64,000 nucleotides of DNA from Candidatus Hydrogenedentota bacterium (GTDB lineage Bacteria; Hydrogenedentota; Hydrogenedentia; Hydrogenedentales; JAEUWI01). Each line of letters starts with the position of its first letter. The first letter of the stretch is position 1. The stretch is taken from the NCBI GenBank assembly GCA_016791475.1, contig JAEUWI010000013.1, positions 73,029 to 137,028 on the forward strand, written 5' to 3'. The notes beneath the pieces were generated by a model. The model made no database searches and was not told the DNA's origin. It was given only the letters and a program-made list of their open reading frames with translations. A program made the translations under genes and the position numbers. Positions 17,892 through 26,384 of the stretch are shown piece after piece.

Positions 17892-20186
17892 ATGAAGTAC
17901 CTTGCCCTCTCCGCCCTGCCGATGCTCTTTCTCGGATCCGCCGCCGCGCAGTCGTCTTTCCCGGAGATCGACGTGCTGAAACGGCACGAACCGCTCCTGG
18001 ACTATGGCTCGCCCGCCACGCTCTGGGACGAAGCCCTGCCGCTGGGCAACGGCACCCTCGGCGCCCTGGTCTGGGGCGATGGAAAACCGCTGCGCATCTC
18101 GCTCGATCGGACCGACCTGTGGGACCTCCGGCCCGTGCCGGAATACTATACGAAGGAATATGACTACACCACCATGCGCCAGTGGGAGAAGGAGGGGAAA
18201 GTCAAGGAACTGGAAGCCCTCTACGACAACCCCTACCACAACCCCGCGCCCAGCAAGATTCCCGCGGGCCGCATCGAGATCATCCTGCCAGAAGAGGCCG
18301 CTTTTTCCCGCGCGACCCTCAGCGCGGAGAGTCCTGCGGCCACAGTGACCTTCAAAGGCGGCAGCGCCCGCGTCTGGATTCACGCCACCGAGCCCGTGGG
18401 ACAAATCGAACTCACGGGGCTCGACCCGGCGTCGGTTCAGCTTCAGGCGCCGGCCTTTGGCGGGAAGGAGCCCGGCGCACCCGAGGCCGCCATCGTGGCC
18501 GGGGAATTGAGCGAACTCGGCTATGTGCCGCCTGTAACGTCTTCCGGGGAGAACTGGCAGGCCTGGGTGCAGGAAGGGTGGGGCGGCTTTACCTTCGCGG
18601 CCTTCCTCGCGTGGGAGCAGCGGGACGGCGTGTGGCACGGCACCTGGAGCATCGCTACGAATCGCCGTGGCGGCGACCCGCTCGCCGAAGCAAAGCGTCA
18701 GGCCGAGCGAGCGCTGTCCACGGAGCGGGAAGCCCTGGCAAAGAGTCATTCCGCGTGGTGGAAGGCCTATTGGGAGAAATCGCTTGTGTCGATTCCGGAC
18801 GCGACCATCGAGCGGCAGTGGTATCTCGATACCTATAAATTCGGTGCCGCAAGCCGGCTGGGTGCGCCGCCGATCACGCTTCAGGGCCCGTGGACGGCGG
18901 ACGACGGCACCCTTCCGCCGTGGAAAGGCGACTATCACCACGATCTCAATACGGAGCTGAGTTACTGGCCCGCCTACAGCGGGAATCGGCTGGAGGAGGC
19001 GCAGAATTTTGTGGACTGGCTCTGGGATACACGGGGCAACTGCGAGGAATGGACCCAGCGCTTCTTCAAGATGCCCGGCATGAACGTGCCCATGACGGCG
19101 GATCTGAACAACAACCAGATCGGCGGCTGGCGCCAGTACACCCACTCCTCCACGACGGCCTGCTGGCTGGCCCACCACTTCTATCTCCACTATCAATACA
19201 GTCAGGACGAAACCTTCTTGCGCGAGCGGGCCTATCCCTATCTGCGTCAGTGCGCCGTGTTTATTGAGGCCGTCACGAGCGAGCGGGGGCCCGACGGCAA
19301 GCGCACCCTGCCTTTAAGTTCATCGCCCGAGGTAAACGACAACAAACCCGAGGCCTGGTTCAAAGGAATTACAAATTACGATCTTGCGCTGATGCGCTGG
19401 CTCCTTAGCGCGACTGCCGAGTTTGCCGAGAAGACCGGCCACGCCGACGATGCGACCCATTGGCGTTCGGTGCTCGATGAATTTCCCACGTGGAGTGTGA
19501 GCGCCTCGGGCACCTTGCTGGTGGCGCCGGATTATCCGCTGCCCGGCTCCCACCGGCATTTTTCCCATCTCATGGCCATCCATCCCCTCGGGCTGATCGA
19601 TGGCGCAAATGGACCGGAAGATGAACGTATTATTCAGGCCTCCCTCGCCGAGTTGGAAACCCTGGGTTCCAGCTTGTGGACGGGCTACAGCTTTTCGTGG
19701 CTCGCGAGCATGGCCGCACGTGGTCACGATGGAGACAAGGCGGCCAAGGCATTGGAAATTTTTGCGACGCGATTTGTGCTGCGGAATAGCTTTCACGCGA
19801 ATGGCGACCAGACCAAATCGGGCATCAGCAATTTCACCTACCGCCCCTTCACGCTGGAAGGCAACTTCGCTTATGCCGCCGGGCTGCAGGAAATGCTGTT
19901 GCAAAGCCACGCGGGCGTGATTGAGGTGTTCCCCGCCGTGCCGGCGTCGTGGAAGGCCCTGTCGTTTTCCACGCTCCGGGCGCAGGGCGGCTGGCTGGTG
20001 TCGGCACAGCGCGATGCGGCGGGTGCACAGACCGTGCGCATTGCGGCCACGAAGGACGGGGTCGCGAAAGTGAAGTCCTGGGTGGACGGCTCCGTGATCG
20101 AGTTGCCGATGAAGGCGGGCGAGGTGGCGACGCTGAAGGCGGATGGCGGGGACACCATCCGCGTGGCACTTGCCCAAGCGAAATGA
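17892..20186 (+). CDS. GH95-like glycoside hydrolase (alpha-L-fucosidase/galactosidase family), secreted
   Basis: 764 residues from ATG 17892, which gives a proper signal peptide (KYLALSALPMLFLGSAAAQ). The N-terminal beta domain contains WDEALPLGNGTLGALVWG, the hallmark opening of GH95. The alpha/alpha barrel contains HHDLNTELSYWPAYSG, matching the family's NIN-x-E-x-NYWPA block, and LSSSPEVN, matching the SPE motif with the general acid, here probably E480. One change stands out: the first Asn of the catalytic Asn pair appears to be Asp (D351, with N353 kept). GH95 enzymes remove alpha-1,2-linked L-fucose or L-galactose by inversion. Whether this one does depends on that substitution. Confidence 0.85.
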   Translation: MKYLALSALPMLFLGSAAAQSSFPEIDVLKRHEPLLDYGSPATLWDEALPLGNGTLGALVWGDGKPLRISLDRTDLWDLRPVPEYYTKEYDYTTMRQWEKEGKVKELEALYDNPYHNPAPSKIPAGRIEIILPEEAAFSRATLSAESPAATVTFKGGSARVWIHATEPVGQIELTGLDPASVQLQAPAFGGKEPGAPEAAIVAGELSELGYVPPVTSSGENWQAWVQEGWGGFTFAAFLAWEQRDGVWHGTWSIATNRRGGDPLAEAKRQAERALSTEREALAKSHSAWWKAYWEKSLVSIPDATIERQWYLDTYKFGAASRLGAPPITLQGPWTADDGTLPPWKGDYHHDLNTELSYWPAYSGNRLEEAQNFVDWLWDTRGNCEEWTQRFFKMPGMNVPMTADLNNNQIGGWRQYTHSSTTACWLAHHFYLHYQYSQDETFLRERAYPYLRQCAVFIEAVTSERGPDGKRTLPLSSSPEVNDNKPEAWFKGITNYDLALMRWLLSATAEFAEKTGHADDATHWRSVLDEFPTWSVSASGTLLVAPDYPLPGSHRHFSHLMAIHPLGLIDGANGPEDERIIQASLAELETLGSSLWTGYSFSWLASMAARGHDGDKAAKALEIFATRFVLRNSFHANGDQTKSGISNFTYRPFTLEGNFAYAAGLQEMLLQSHAGVIEVFPAVPASWKALSFSTLRAQGGWLVSAQRDAAGAQTVRIAATKDGVAKVKSWVDGSVIELPMKAGEVATLKADGGDTIRVALAQAK

Positions 20187-20470
20187 CTACGCGTATTCGT
20201 TGGCCCCCCCGGGGGTGCCACCCGTACACGCAGGAGCGCGAGCGACTAAGTTTGCGGGTGTAACATCGCGAAAGGGGACTTGCGTGAATCCCTATGAGTG
20301 CAACGCGAAATGCGTGATATGCATCGAAGGTATCTCTGCTTGCACATGGCCCCATCACCCGCAAGCTACCGGCCGCCCGAGGCGGCCCGCGTGCGGGTGG
20401 CACCCGAGGTTAACGTTTAAGACACTGGGGTCAAGTCCTTAAGTGAGTGCCATTCGAGGCTGTCTCCGGG
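20187..20470. other. Intergenic region between convergent genes, filled by repeat-like sequence
   Basis: Most of the region is the inverted-repeat element at 20213-20405. The remainder, near 20420-20450, has a phrase resembling the ends of REP-associated transposase elements. I see no gene. Confidence 0.5.
20213..20405. repeat. MITE/REP-like element with nested inverted repeats
   Basis: Outer arms 20213-20231 (GGGTGCCACCCG then TACACGC) and 20389-20405 (GCGTGCGGGTGGCACCC) match with minor differences. Inside are TTGCGGGTG (20252-20260) facing CACCCGCAA (20356-20364), and a hairpin GGCCGCC-CGA-GGCGGCC (20371-20387). No ORF is present. Confidence 0.55.
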
Positions 20471-21478
20471 CTATTCGCGCAGCAGCACATCGCAGGCGAG
20501 ACGCGCGGTGCGCAGGGCCTTGCGCAGGAGGGGGCGGCGTTGCGCCTGACCGCGCAGGGTGACGATCATCTTGCGCTGCAGATGATAGCGGCTGAAGCCT
20601 GACGATTTTTTTGCCGGTGCGGCGCCCGCCCCTTCGAGTGGGGCCCAGAGGGTGTCTATCGGGTAGCCCAGCGTAGCCAGATCGGCGGGATCGAGGGACG
20701 CCACGATTCCTTCAACAAAGGATCGTTTGTCCCGATCCGCCGCGAGCTCCGCAGCCCAGGAATGAACGGAATCGAGACTCGGGCGGGAATGCTTTTGCAC
20801 GCCCAGGGGGTCGCCCAGGCCTTGGGCGGGCGCGGGCGCGGCTTCCCCGTAGTTGATGGCGGCGGGAACGTAGGGCACGCCGATGTATTCGCAAATTCCC
20901 TCGAAGGCCGATTCCGGCGCGGCGACGAGATCCTCGTAGCGGACGTGGAAGAAGGGCACCTGATCCTGCCGGAGAAAGGCCGCCATCGCGGGCACGTAGC
21001 GGTTCAAGATCGGGTTGTAGGCCTGGGCCGCCGCGAAGTCGCCGTTGAAGAAGGAATTGGCAAACGAAGAAAAAATTGCTGCGGGGTGCCGGGTCAGCAC
21101 CACGTAGCGGGCGTCTGGAAAGACCTTCATCATAAAGGGTAGAATAAGGGCGTAGGCGGGCGTCTTGTCCAGACATACGGACTTGCCGCTTCCCGACAGG
21201 CTCTGGCTGTAGAGCACATCGCAGTAGGCCCGGCACGCCGTCCAATAATCCTGCTCGCCGCGGGGCAGCTTCGAAACAAACAACTGTTGCGATTCCGCAG
21301 CCAGCACGTGGTCATAGGGCGCTTTGTCCACGTTGCCCCAAATCCCCAGATGCGCCAGCGGCGTAAGCAGATGGGGTTCCGGCCCGCCGAGGATCTCCGG
21401 GTGAGCCCCCAGCATTCGCGCCAGCATGGTCGTACCCGATCTTGGGGCGCCGATAAGGAACAAAATCTGGACCGTCAT
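20471..21478 (-). CDS. Sulfotransferase family protein
   Basis: Contains the PAPS 5'-phosphosulfate loop FLIGAPRSGTTM at the N-terminus and a second cofactor block RYVVLTRHPAAIFSSF (the 3'-phosphate-binding Arg/Ser region) in the middle. Length of about 335 residues is usual for this group, which transfers sulfate from PAPS to sugars, lipids or peptides. ATG 21478 is chosen because GGAGGAG lies nine bases upstream; the frame is open to 21523. It is cytoplasmic, with no signal peptide. It shares a short divergent regulatory region with the PilT-like gene. Its acceptor cannot be predicted, though sulfatase-like proteins are encoded nearby. Confidence 0.88.
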   Translation of the reverse strand: MTVQILFLIGAPRSGTTMLARMLGAHPEILGGPEPHLLTPLAHLGIWGNVDKAPYDHVLAAESQQLFVSKLPRGEQDYWTACRAYCDVLYSQSLSGSGKSVCLDKTPAYALILPFMMKVFPDARYVVLTRHPAAIFSSFANSFFNGDFAAAQAYNPILNRYVPAMAAFLRQDQVPFFHVRYEDLVAAPESAFEGICEYIGVPYVPAAINYGEAAPAPAQGLGDPLGVQKHSRPSLDSVHSWAAELAADRDKRSFVEGIVASLDPADLATLGYPIDTLWAPLEGAGAAPAKKSSGFSRYHLQRKMIVTLRGQAQRRPLLRKALRTARLACDVLLRE

Positions 21479-21549
21479 ACAGGAGTTCTCCTCCGCACGG
21501 AATAGGCTGCCGCAACGGTTCACGTGACAAGGTTTTGCGAGGCTGAGAA

Positions 21550-21637
21550 ATCTGTAAAACAGTATACCAAGCCCCGCGCATCGGGCACAATGCTACGGTT
21601 CAACCCTTTGACAGTTTTACAGATCCCGTGCTAGACT
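21550..21637. promoter_or_regulatory. Divergent promoters sharing an 11-bp inverted repeat
   Basis: On plus, TTGACA (21608-21613), 18-base spacer, TAGACT (21632-21637), facing the PilT-like gene. On minus, TTGTGC (complement of 21585-21590), 18-base spacer, TATACT (complement of 21561-21566), facing the sulfotransferase. ATCTGTAAAAC at 21550-21560 and GTTTTACAGAT at 21614-21624 are perfect inverted half-sites, one adjoining the minus -10 and one adjoining the plus -35. A shared regulator is plausible. Confidence 0.6.
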
Positions 21638-21694
21638 TCGGCCCCTGTCCCTCTGAAGTAACGGCCGGCCTCGCCCGCCACAGAAAGGTCCAAG

Positions 21695-23182
21695 ATGTTC
21701 ATCGGTAGTAAAAGCGACAGTACCGTCTTTGATGTGTTCAAGATCGGTCTCGAGAACATGATCCACCAGATGGGCATGCCCACGGCGGTGAATTTCAAGA
21801 CCATGAACGCCAGCATGATCGCAAAAGCTCCCGATTTGACGAAGCGCGTGGACCTGCTCAGAGTCACCTTCTCCATGCGTGAGGACGCCACCGCCGAGGC
21901 CATCACCGCCGCCCTCACGGCCACCAATATCGTGTGCCGTGTGGAAGTGAAAGACGGCAAGTGCACGATCACCGTGCCGCCCTTTGAGCTGCGCCAGGTA
22001 AAGCACCTTGCCCCCATCGACGGCGTGATCGAGCAGTTTATCATCGAGTCGCTTCGCTCCATGACCTGGACCCTGAAGGCGGATGCCTTCGTGAAGTCCG
22101 ACTTCAATATTAACTTGCTCATTGAGACCATGGAAAAGCTGCGGGCATCGGATCTTCACCTCCGCGCCGGCAACCGGCCCTACATACGCGTCGACGGCGA
22201 CCTTATCCCGATGGATTTCCAGATTGTGTCCGCGGACGACATGCGGCAGATCGTCGTGGAGCTGGGCGGCGAAGCCGAACTGCACCTGTTGGAGACGGAG
22301 AAAGAGTCCAGCTTCCAATATCATGCGGCGGGCGTGGGTTACCTGCGTTGCTCGGGGTATATCAAGAGCGGCGCCATGGCGCTGGCCATCCGGCTTATTC
22401 CGGAGGCGCCCATCCCGCTTGCCAAACTGGATCTGCCCGCCGTCGTGGAGAAGATCTGCTGGAAGCACCGCGGCCTTTTTCTGGTGTGCGGCATCACCGG
22501 CAGCGGCAAGTCCACCACCCTGGCGGCCATGGTGGACTACATCAACGAGAACCGTCAGGCCCATATCATCACCACCGAAGACCCCATCGAATTCGTATAC
22601 AAGGACAAGAAGAGCATCATCTCCCAGCGCATGGTGGGCCGGGATACCTTCTCCTTCGCCAACGCCCTGCGCGGCGCGCTGCGCGAAGATCCGGACGTAA
22701 TTCTGGTGGGCGAAATGCGCGACGTGGACACCATCCGCGCGGGCCTGAGCGCGGCGGAAACGGGCCACATGGTGTTCAGCACGCTCCACACCACCACCGC
22801 CATCGACACCATCAACCGCATGATCAGTTACTTCCCCCAGAGCGAGCGCGATCTGGTGCGCCAGGAATTGGCCTACACCCTCGCCGCCGTGGTGTGTCAG
22901 CGCCTTCTCAAGCGTAAGTCGGGCGGACGTATTCCCTGCGTGGAGATTCTCATCGGCGGGAAGCCCATCGTGCGCGACGCGATTGTGGAAGGCGACCTGG
23001 CCAAGCTCCACGGCATCATGGAGCAGGACAGCGAGATGCGCAGCTTTGACCAGTACGCCGTGGACCTCTTCAAGAACGGGGTGGTGGAGCGTGCGGAAGC
23101 CATCTCGGCCTGCGCCGACGTGGAAGCCTTCGAGCGCGTCATGTCGGGCATTCAGTCGTCGAGCGGCAAGTTGCTGAAGTAA
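21695..23182 (+). CDS. PilT-like secretion/twitching ATPase with extra N-terminal domain
   Basis: 495 residues, about 130 longer than normal PilT. Residues from about 145 onward are a standard PilT core: SDLHLRAGNRPYIRVDG, Walker A GITGSGKSTT near 267, Asp box with TTEDPIEFVY, Walker B DPDVILVGEMRD, and His box GHMVFSTLHT. The first 140 residues (MFIGSKSDST to FVKSD) resemble nothing I recognise and contain no membrane helix; they look like a small alpha/beta domain with an alternating beta stretch (VCRVEVKDGKCTITV). It probably powers pilus retraction or a related filament. It is outside the main pil run and has its own promoter. Confidence 0.88.
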   Translation: MFIGSKSDSTVFDVFKIGLENMIHQMGMPTAVNFKTMNASMIAKAPDLTKRVDLLRVTFSMREDATAEAITAALTATNIVCRVEVKDGKCTITVPPFELRQVKHLAPIDGVIEQFIIESLRSMTWTLKADAFVKSDFNINLLIETMEKLRASDLHLRAGNRPYIRVDGDLIPMDFQIVSADDMRQIVVELGGEAELHLLETEKESSFQYHAAGVGYLRCSGYIKSGAMALAIRLIPEAPIPLAKLDLPAVVEKICWKHRGLFLVCGITGSGKSTTLAAMVDYINENRQAHIITTEDPIEFVYKDKKSIISQRMVGRDTFSFANALRGALREDPDVILVGEMRDVDTIRAGLSAAETGHMVFSTLHTTTAIDTINRMISYFPQSERDLVRQELAYTLAAVVCQRLLKRKSGGRIPCVEILIGGKPIVRDAIVEGDLAKLHGIMEQDSEMRSFDQYAVDLFKNGVVERAEAISACADVEAFERVMSGIQSSSGKLLK

Positions 23183-23194
23183 GGGAAATTCAGA

Positions 23195-23252
23195 GGACGG
23201 ATAGGACGTATAGGACCGATTTTATCGTCGGTCGAATCGGTCCTATCCGTCC
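23195..23252. terminator. Bidirectional terminator built from 9-base repeats
   Basis: GGACGGATA-GGACGTATA-GGACCGAT (23195-23220) faces AATCGGTCCTATCCGTCC (23235-23252), giving an 18-bp near-perfect stem, with T-rich sequence after it on plus. It sits between two converging genes. The tandem 9-mers let the stem form in two registers. Confidence 0.75.
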
Positions 23253-23258
23253 TTTCTT

Positions 23259-26200
23259 TCAATTTCCGATATACCCGATGGCTTCCAGGCTCTCCAGCGT
23301 GCCCGCATCGATCTTGACCTGCGAGGGGTCGACGGCGTTTTCTTCGCAGATTGTCAGGTAGGCGTCTATCGTGCCGTTGAGCAGCGCCTCCACCTCGGCC
23401 AGTTCTCCGCTTCCCGCGAGATTCGTTTGTTCCGTGGTGTCCGCGGCCATGTCATAGAGCGCGATTGCGGGCAGTCCCCGCTTGTTGCCTTCGTTCGCCC
23501 GGATGACCTTGTGTGCGGTGGTGCGCACCGCCTGCAGCACGATGCCTTCGAAATTGTTTTCCGCATAGCTGTAGCCGATGGCGGCGTTGGTGAATTCGCC
23601 CGCCGCATCGAAGAGGGATTGTCCCTGCATCATCGCGCCCTTCTCCAGGCCCGCGAAATGAAGGAAGGTGGGCGCAAGATCCAGATTGCGGGCCAGGTGC
23701 GTGTTGACCTCGCCGGCCCTGGCCTTTCCAGGCAGCTTGACGATGAAGGGCACATGGGTCTGCTCGTCATAGAGCGTTTGCCCGTGCCACCAGCCGCCGT
23801 GCTCGTGAAATTCCTCGCCGTGATCCGCCGTAAGCACGATCAGCGCGTCGTCATAGAGGCCCCGCTCCTTGAGGCCGGCGAAGAAATCACCGAGGGCGGC
23901 GTCCAGATATTCGATCTCTCCGATGTAGGCGCGCCGCATCTTCTCAAGGTAGGTTTCCGGGTCCGGATTGCCCAGCCGCTTGCGCCCGTAGCCCCCTTTG
24001 CGCGTGTCCGGGTCCATGAAGGGGTCGTGGGGGTCCATAAAATGGGTGAAAAGAAAGAAGGGCGTGTCCGCGGGCCGGTTCCCGCTTTCCAGGAAGCTCA
24101 GGGCCGCGTCCTTCACCACCGGTGCGGGCTGGTAGTAGTCCGTAACCACGATGGGGCGCTTCAACAAGCGGTCGTTCAGGGTTTCGCGAACTTTGATCAG
24201 CACGTCATACAGCGCCAGGTTCGACGCGGATGGTCCGGCGGCAAAGTGCAGGGATTTCTTCAGGTCCACGTAATTCACGAAGCCCTGGTCGTAGCCGAAG
24301 AGGGCGGCGATGTTGGGGTTGTTCGCGAAGCCCTGGGTATAGTAGCCGCCCGCCTGGAGCAACTCCGCCACCGTTTCCACATCGGGGGGGAGGCTTGCCG
24401 TCTTGGTCACCGCCGTGTGGCATTCGGGGTACATGCCGGAAAAAATCGAGCCAAAAGACGCCTTGGTCCAGGAGGCCTGGGAGAAGGCGTTCTGAAAGCG
24501 GACCGAGTCCGCGATAAAGCCATCCAGATTCGGCGTTTCCGTTTCGATGGCGGGGTTCCAGGCCTTGAGGTAGTCCGCACGGAGGGTATCCACCGCGATG
24601 AGGATGATATTGGGTCCCTGGGCGTTCCGGGCCGGTGCGAAAGCGGCCTGATTCTGGTTGGGGCGCATGACGGTGAAGAGCAGGAGCCCCGCGAGAAAGA
24701 GAATGGCGTAGGCGGCCAGGCCCGCGCCGATGACGGGTTTCGGCTGCGCGGGGAAGCGCCGGAGCACAAAGCCCGAAGCGAAGAGCAGCTTGAGCGCGCC
24801 CACGAGGGCCAGGCCGCCCAACAGGAGACCAAAGAGGGCAAGGGACTTGCCGTCGGGCATAAAGCCGTCGAAGACATCGCGGCGCAATCGGAACAGGCCG
24901 ATGACCAGACCGCCGCCGAGAAAGGTCCCCGCGAAGGCGAGCGCGTAGCTCCAGCGGTGGGGGGGGAAGCGGTCAATGAGGAGATACACAAACACGAGCC
25001 CCAGGGCCACCCCCAGGCCGGCGATGGCAAAGAGCAGGCCATAGACCAGGGCGGACCAGAGGAACAGCCCGGAATCACCGAGACCGCCCAGGGTGTGCCA
25101 GAGCCAGGCGGACTCGAAGAGGCCGATGGACGCGCCCGCGAGTAAACCGGCCAGCGGGCCCGCCACGAGGGCGCCGAGCACATTGTGGCGATAGCGCGCC
25201 AGCACTTCAGGGCTCAGTCGGAGGTCGGCCTCGTCGCCGGTGCCGACGCGCGCGCGGACTTCGGCGATTTCTTCGAGCAATTCCTCGCGATTTGGTCTTC
25301 CCGTCAGCAGGAGGAGGGGCATGCTTACGGTGAAGGGAATGATCTCGCCAAACCAGAGGCCCAGGTGGCCGAAGAGGAGGGCCTTGGCTTGACCGGCGCC
25401 GGGTCCGAGGAGCGTGGTCATGACGACTTCCGAAACGCCGATCCCGCTGACGGTGGGGGCGAAGACCGCGCCCACAATGAGAAGGGGGCTCGCGAAAAAA
25501 ATTTCGAGGATGCCGGTATTCTCCGCGCGAATGGCGGAGGCGGTTCCGAAATACATGAGACAGGTGCCCAGATGCACCCCCAGGCCGAAGAGCAGTGCGA
25601 GCATCAGGGAGCCCCGGTGCGCACTGTAGGCGGTTGCCGCGACGGCAAATTTATTCACTTTGATTCGGATTTTTTCCGGCATGGGGATGGATGCGGCGAG
25701 CACCTGGATCACCCGCGGCTGAAGCAGCAGGAGGAGGATCACCGAGATGAAACAGGCCAGCCCCAGGAGTACAACGCCGAGCAGGGCGAGATTAATGTCG
25801 AAAAGCCTCAGCCCCAGGGGCAGGGTCAGGAAGACGAGGGAAAAGAGCGTGATGAAGCCGGTAAGTTTTTCCACGGCGATGACGGTGGTGCACTTCACGA
25901 TCTCGCCGGTATAGCGCGATGACTCCACAAGGCGGAAACCGTCGAGGCCCAGCGTGCCCGGCATGAACAGGCCGATGGCCCGCCCCCAGAACCAGCACTT
26001 GGTGAGGTACCAGAAGGGAATGTGTACCCCCTGCGCACGCAGGAGGATGCGCCAGCGGGTAATGCCGCAGAAAATCCCGACAAGCTTGATGGAGGTTGCA
26101 AAGGTGAACCAGATGGCGGCCGTCGCTGGGTCGATGCTTTTCAGCGATTCCCAGAGCTCGGTGGGGGAGATGGCCTGAAAGCGGGAATCTTCGGGAATGC

Positions 26201-26315
26201 CCAGGGCGGTCGGGTTGAAGAGCAGAAGACAGACCAGCGTTATAAAGCAAAGCTTGACGCCGACCGCCAGGACCTTCTTCCAGTGTTTTTGAAGGAAAGA
26301 GCGAAGATTTTTCAT
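23259..26315 (-). CDS. Fusion of flippase-like (LPG synthase TM/UPF0104) membrane domain and sulfatase-superfamily domain
   Basis: About 1018 residues. The first 330 or so form 8-9 helices with motifs of the lysylphosphatidylglycerol-synthase membrane region/AglD family (GRAIGLFMPGTLGLDGFRLV, PTVSGIGVSEVVM). A further membrane block is followed, from about residue 567, by a sulfatase/alkaline-phosphatase fold: NIILIAVDTLRADYL, TADHGEEFHEHGG (metal ligands) and a C-terminal SLEAIGYI. The sulfatase nucleophile motif CxPSR is absent; the equivalent segment is ASWTKASFGS, as in Thr/Ser-nucleophile relatives such as LTA synthases and phosphoethanolamine transferases. A head-group transferase outside the membrane is therefore as likely as a sulfatase. 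A GTG at 26354 is an alternative start. Confidence 0.82.
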   Translation of the reverse strand: MKNLRSFLQKHWKKVLAVGVKLCFITLVCLLLFNPTALGIPEDSRFQAISPTELWESLKSIDPATAAIWFTFATSIKLVGIFCGITRWRILLRAQGVHIPFWYLTKCWFWGRAIGLFMPGTLGLDGFRLVESSRYTGEIVKCTTVIAVEKLTGFITLFSLVFLTLPLGLRLFDINLALLGVVLLGLACFISVILLLLLQPRVIQVLAASIPMPEKIRIKVNKFAVAATAYSAHRGSLMLALLFGLGVHLGTCLMYFGTASAIRAENTGILEIFFASPLLIVGAVFAPTVSGIGVSEVVMTTLLGPGAGQAKALLFGHLGLWFGEIIPFTVSMPLLLLTGRPNREELLEEIAEVRARVGTGDEADLRLSPEVLARYRHNVLGALVAGPLAGLLAGASIGLFESAWLWHTLGGLGDSGLFLWSALVYGLLFAIAGLGVALGLVFVYLLIDRFPPHRWSYALAFAGTFLGGGLVIGLFRLRRDVFDGFMPDGKSLALFGLLLGGLALVGALKLLFASGFVLRRFPAQPKPVIGAGLAAYAILFLAGLLLFTVMRPNQNQAAFAPARNAQGPNIILIAVDTLRADYLKAWNPAIETETPNLDGFIADSVRFQNAFSQASWTKASFGSIFSGMYPECHTAVTKTASLPPDVETVAELLQAGGYYTQGFANNPNIAALFGYDQGFVNYVDLKKSLHFAAGPSASNLALYDVLIKVRETLNDRLLKRPIVVTDYYQPAPVVKDAALSFLESGNRPADTPFFLFTHFMDPHDPFMDPDTRKGGYGRKRLGNPDPETYLEKMRRAYIGEIEYLDAALGDFFAGLKERGLYDDALIVLTADHGEEFHEHGGWWHGQTLYDEQTHVPFIVKLPGKARAGEVNTHLARNLDLAPTFLHFAGLEKGAMMQGQSLFDAAGEFTNAAIGYSYAENNFEGIVLQAVRTTAHKVIRANEGNKRGLPAIALYDMAADTTEQTNLAGSGELAEVEALLNGTIDAYLTICEENAVDPSQVKIDAGTLESLEAIGYIGN

Positions 26316-26384
26316 GGGGCCATTTCTTGTTGTGTTGTTTTCAAAGCGCGCCACAGAGACTTCAACATCACGGGGCGTGGGCCA

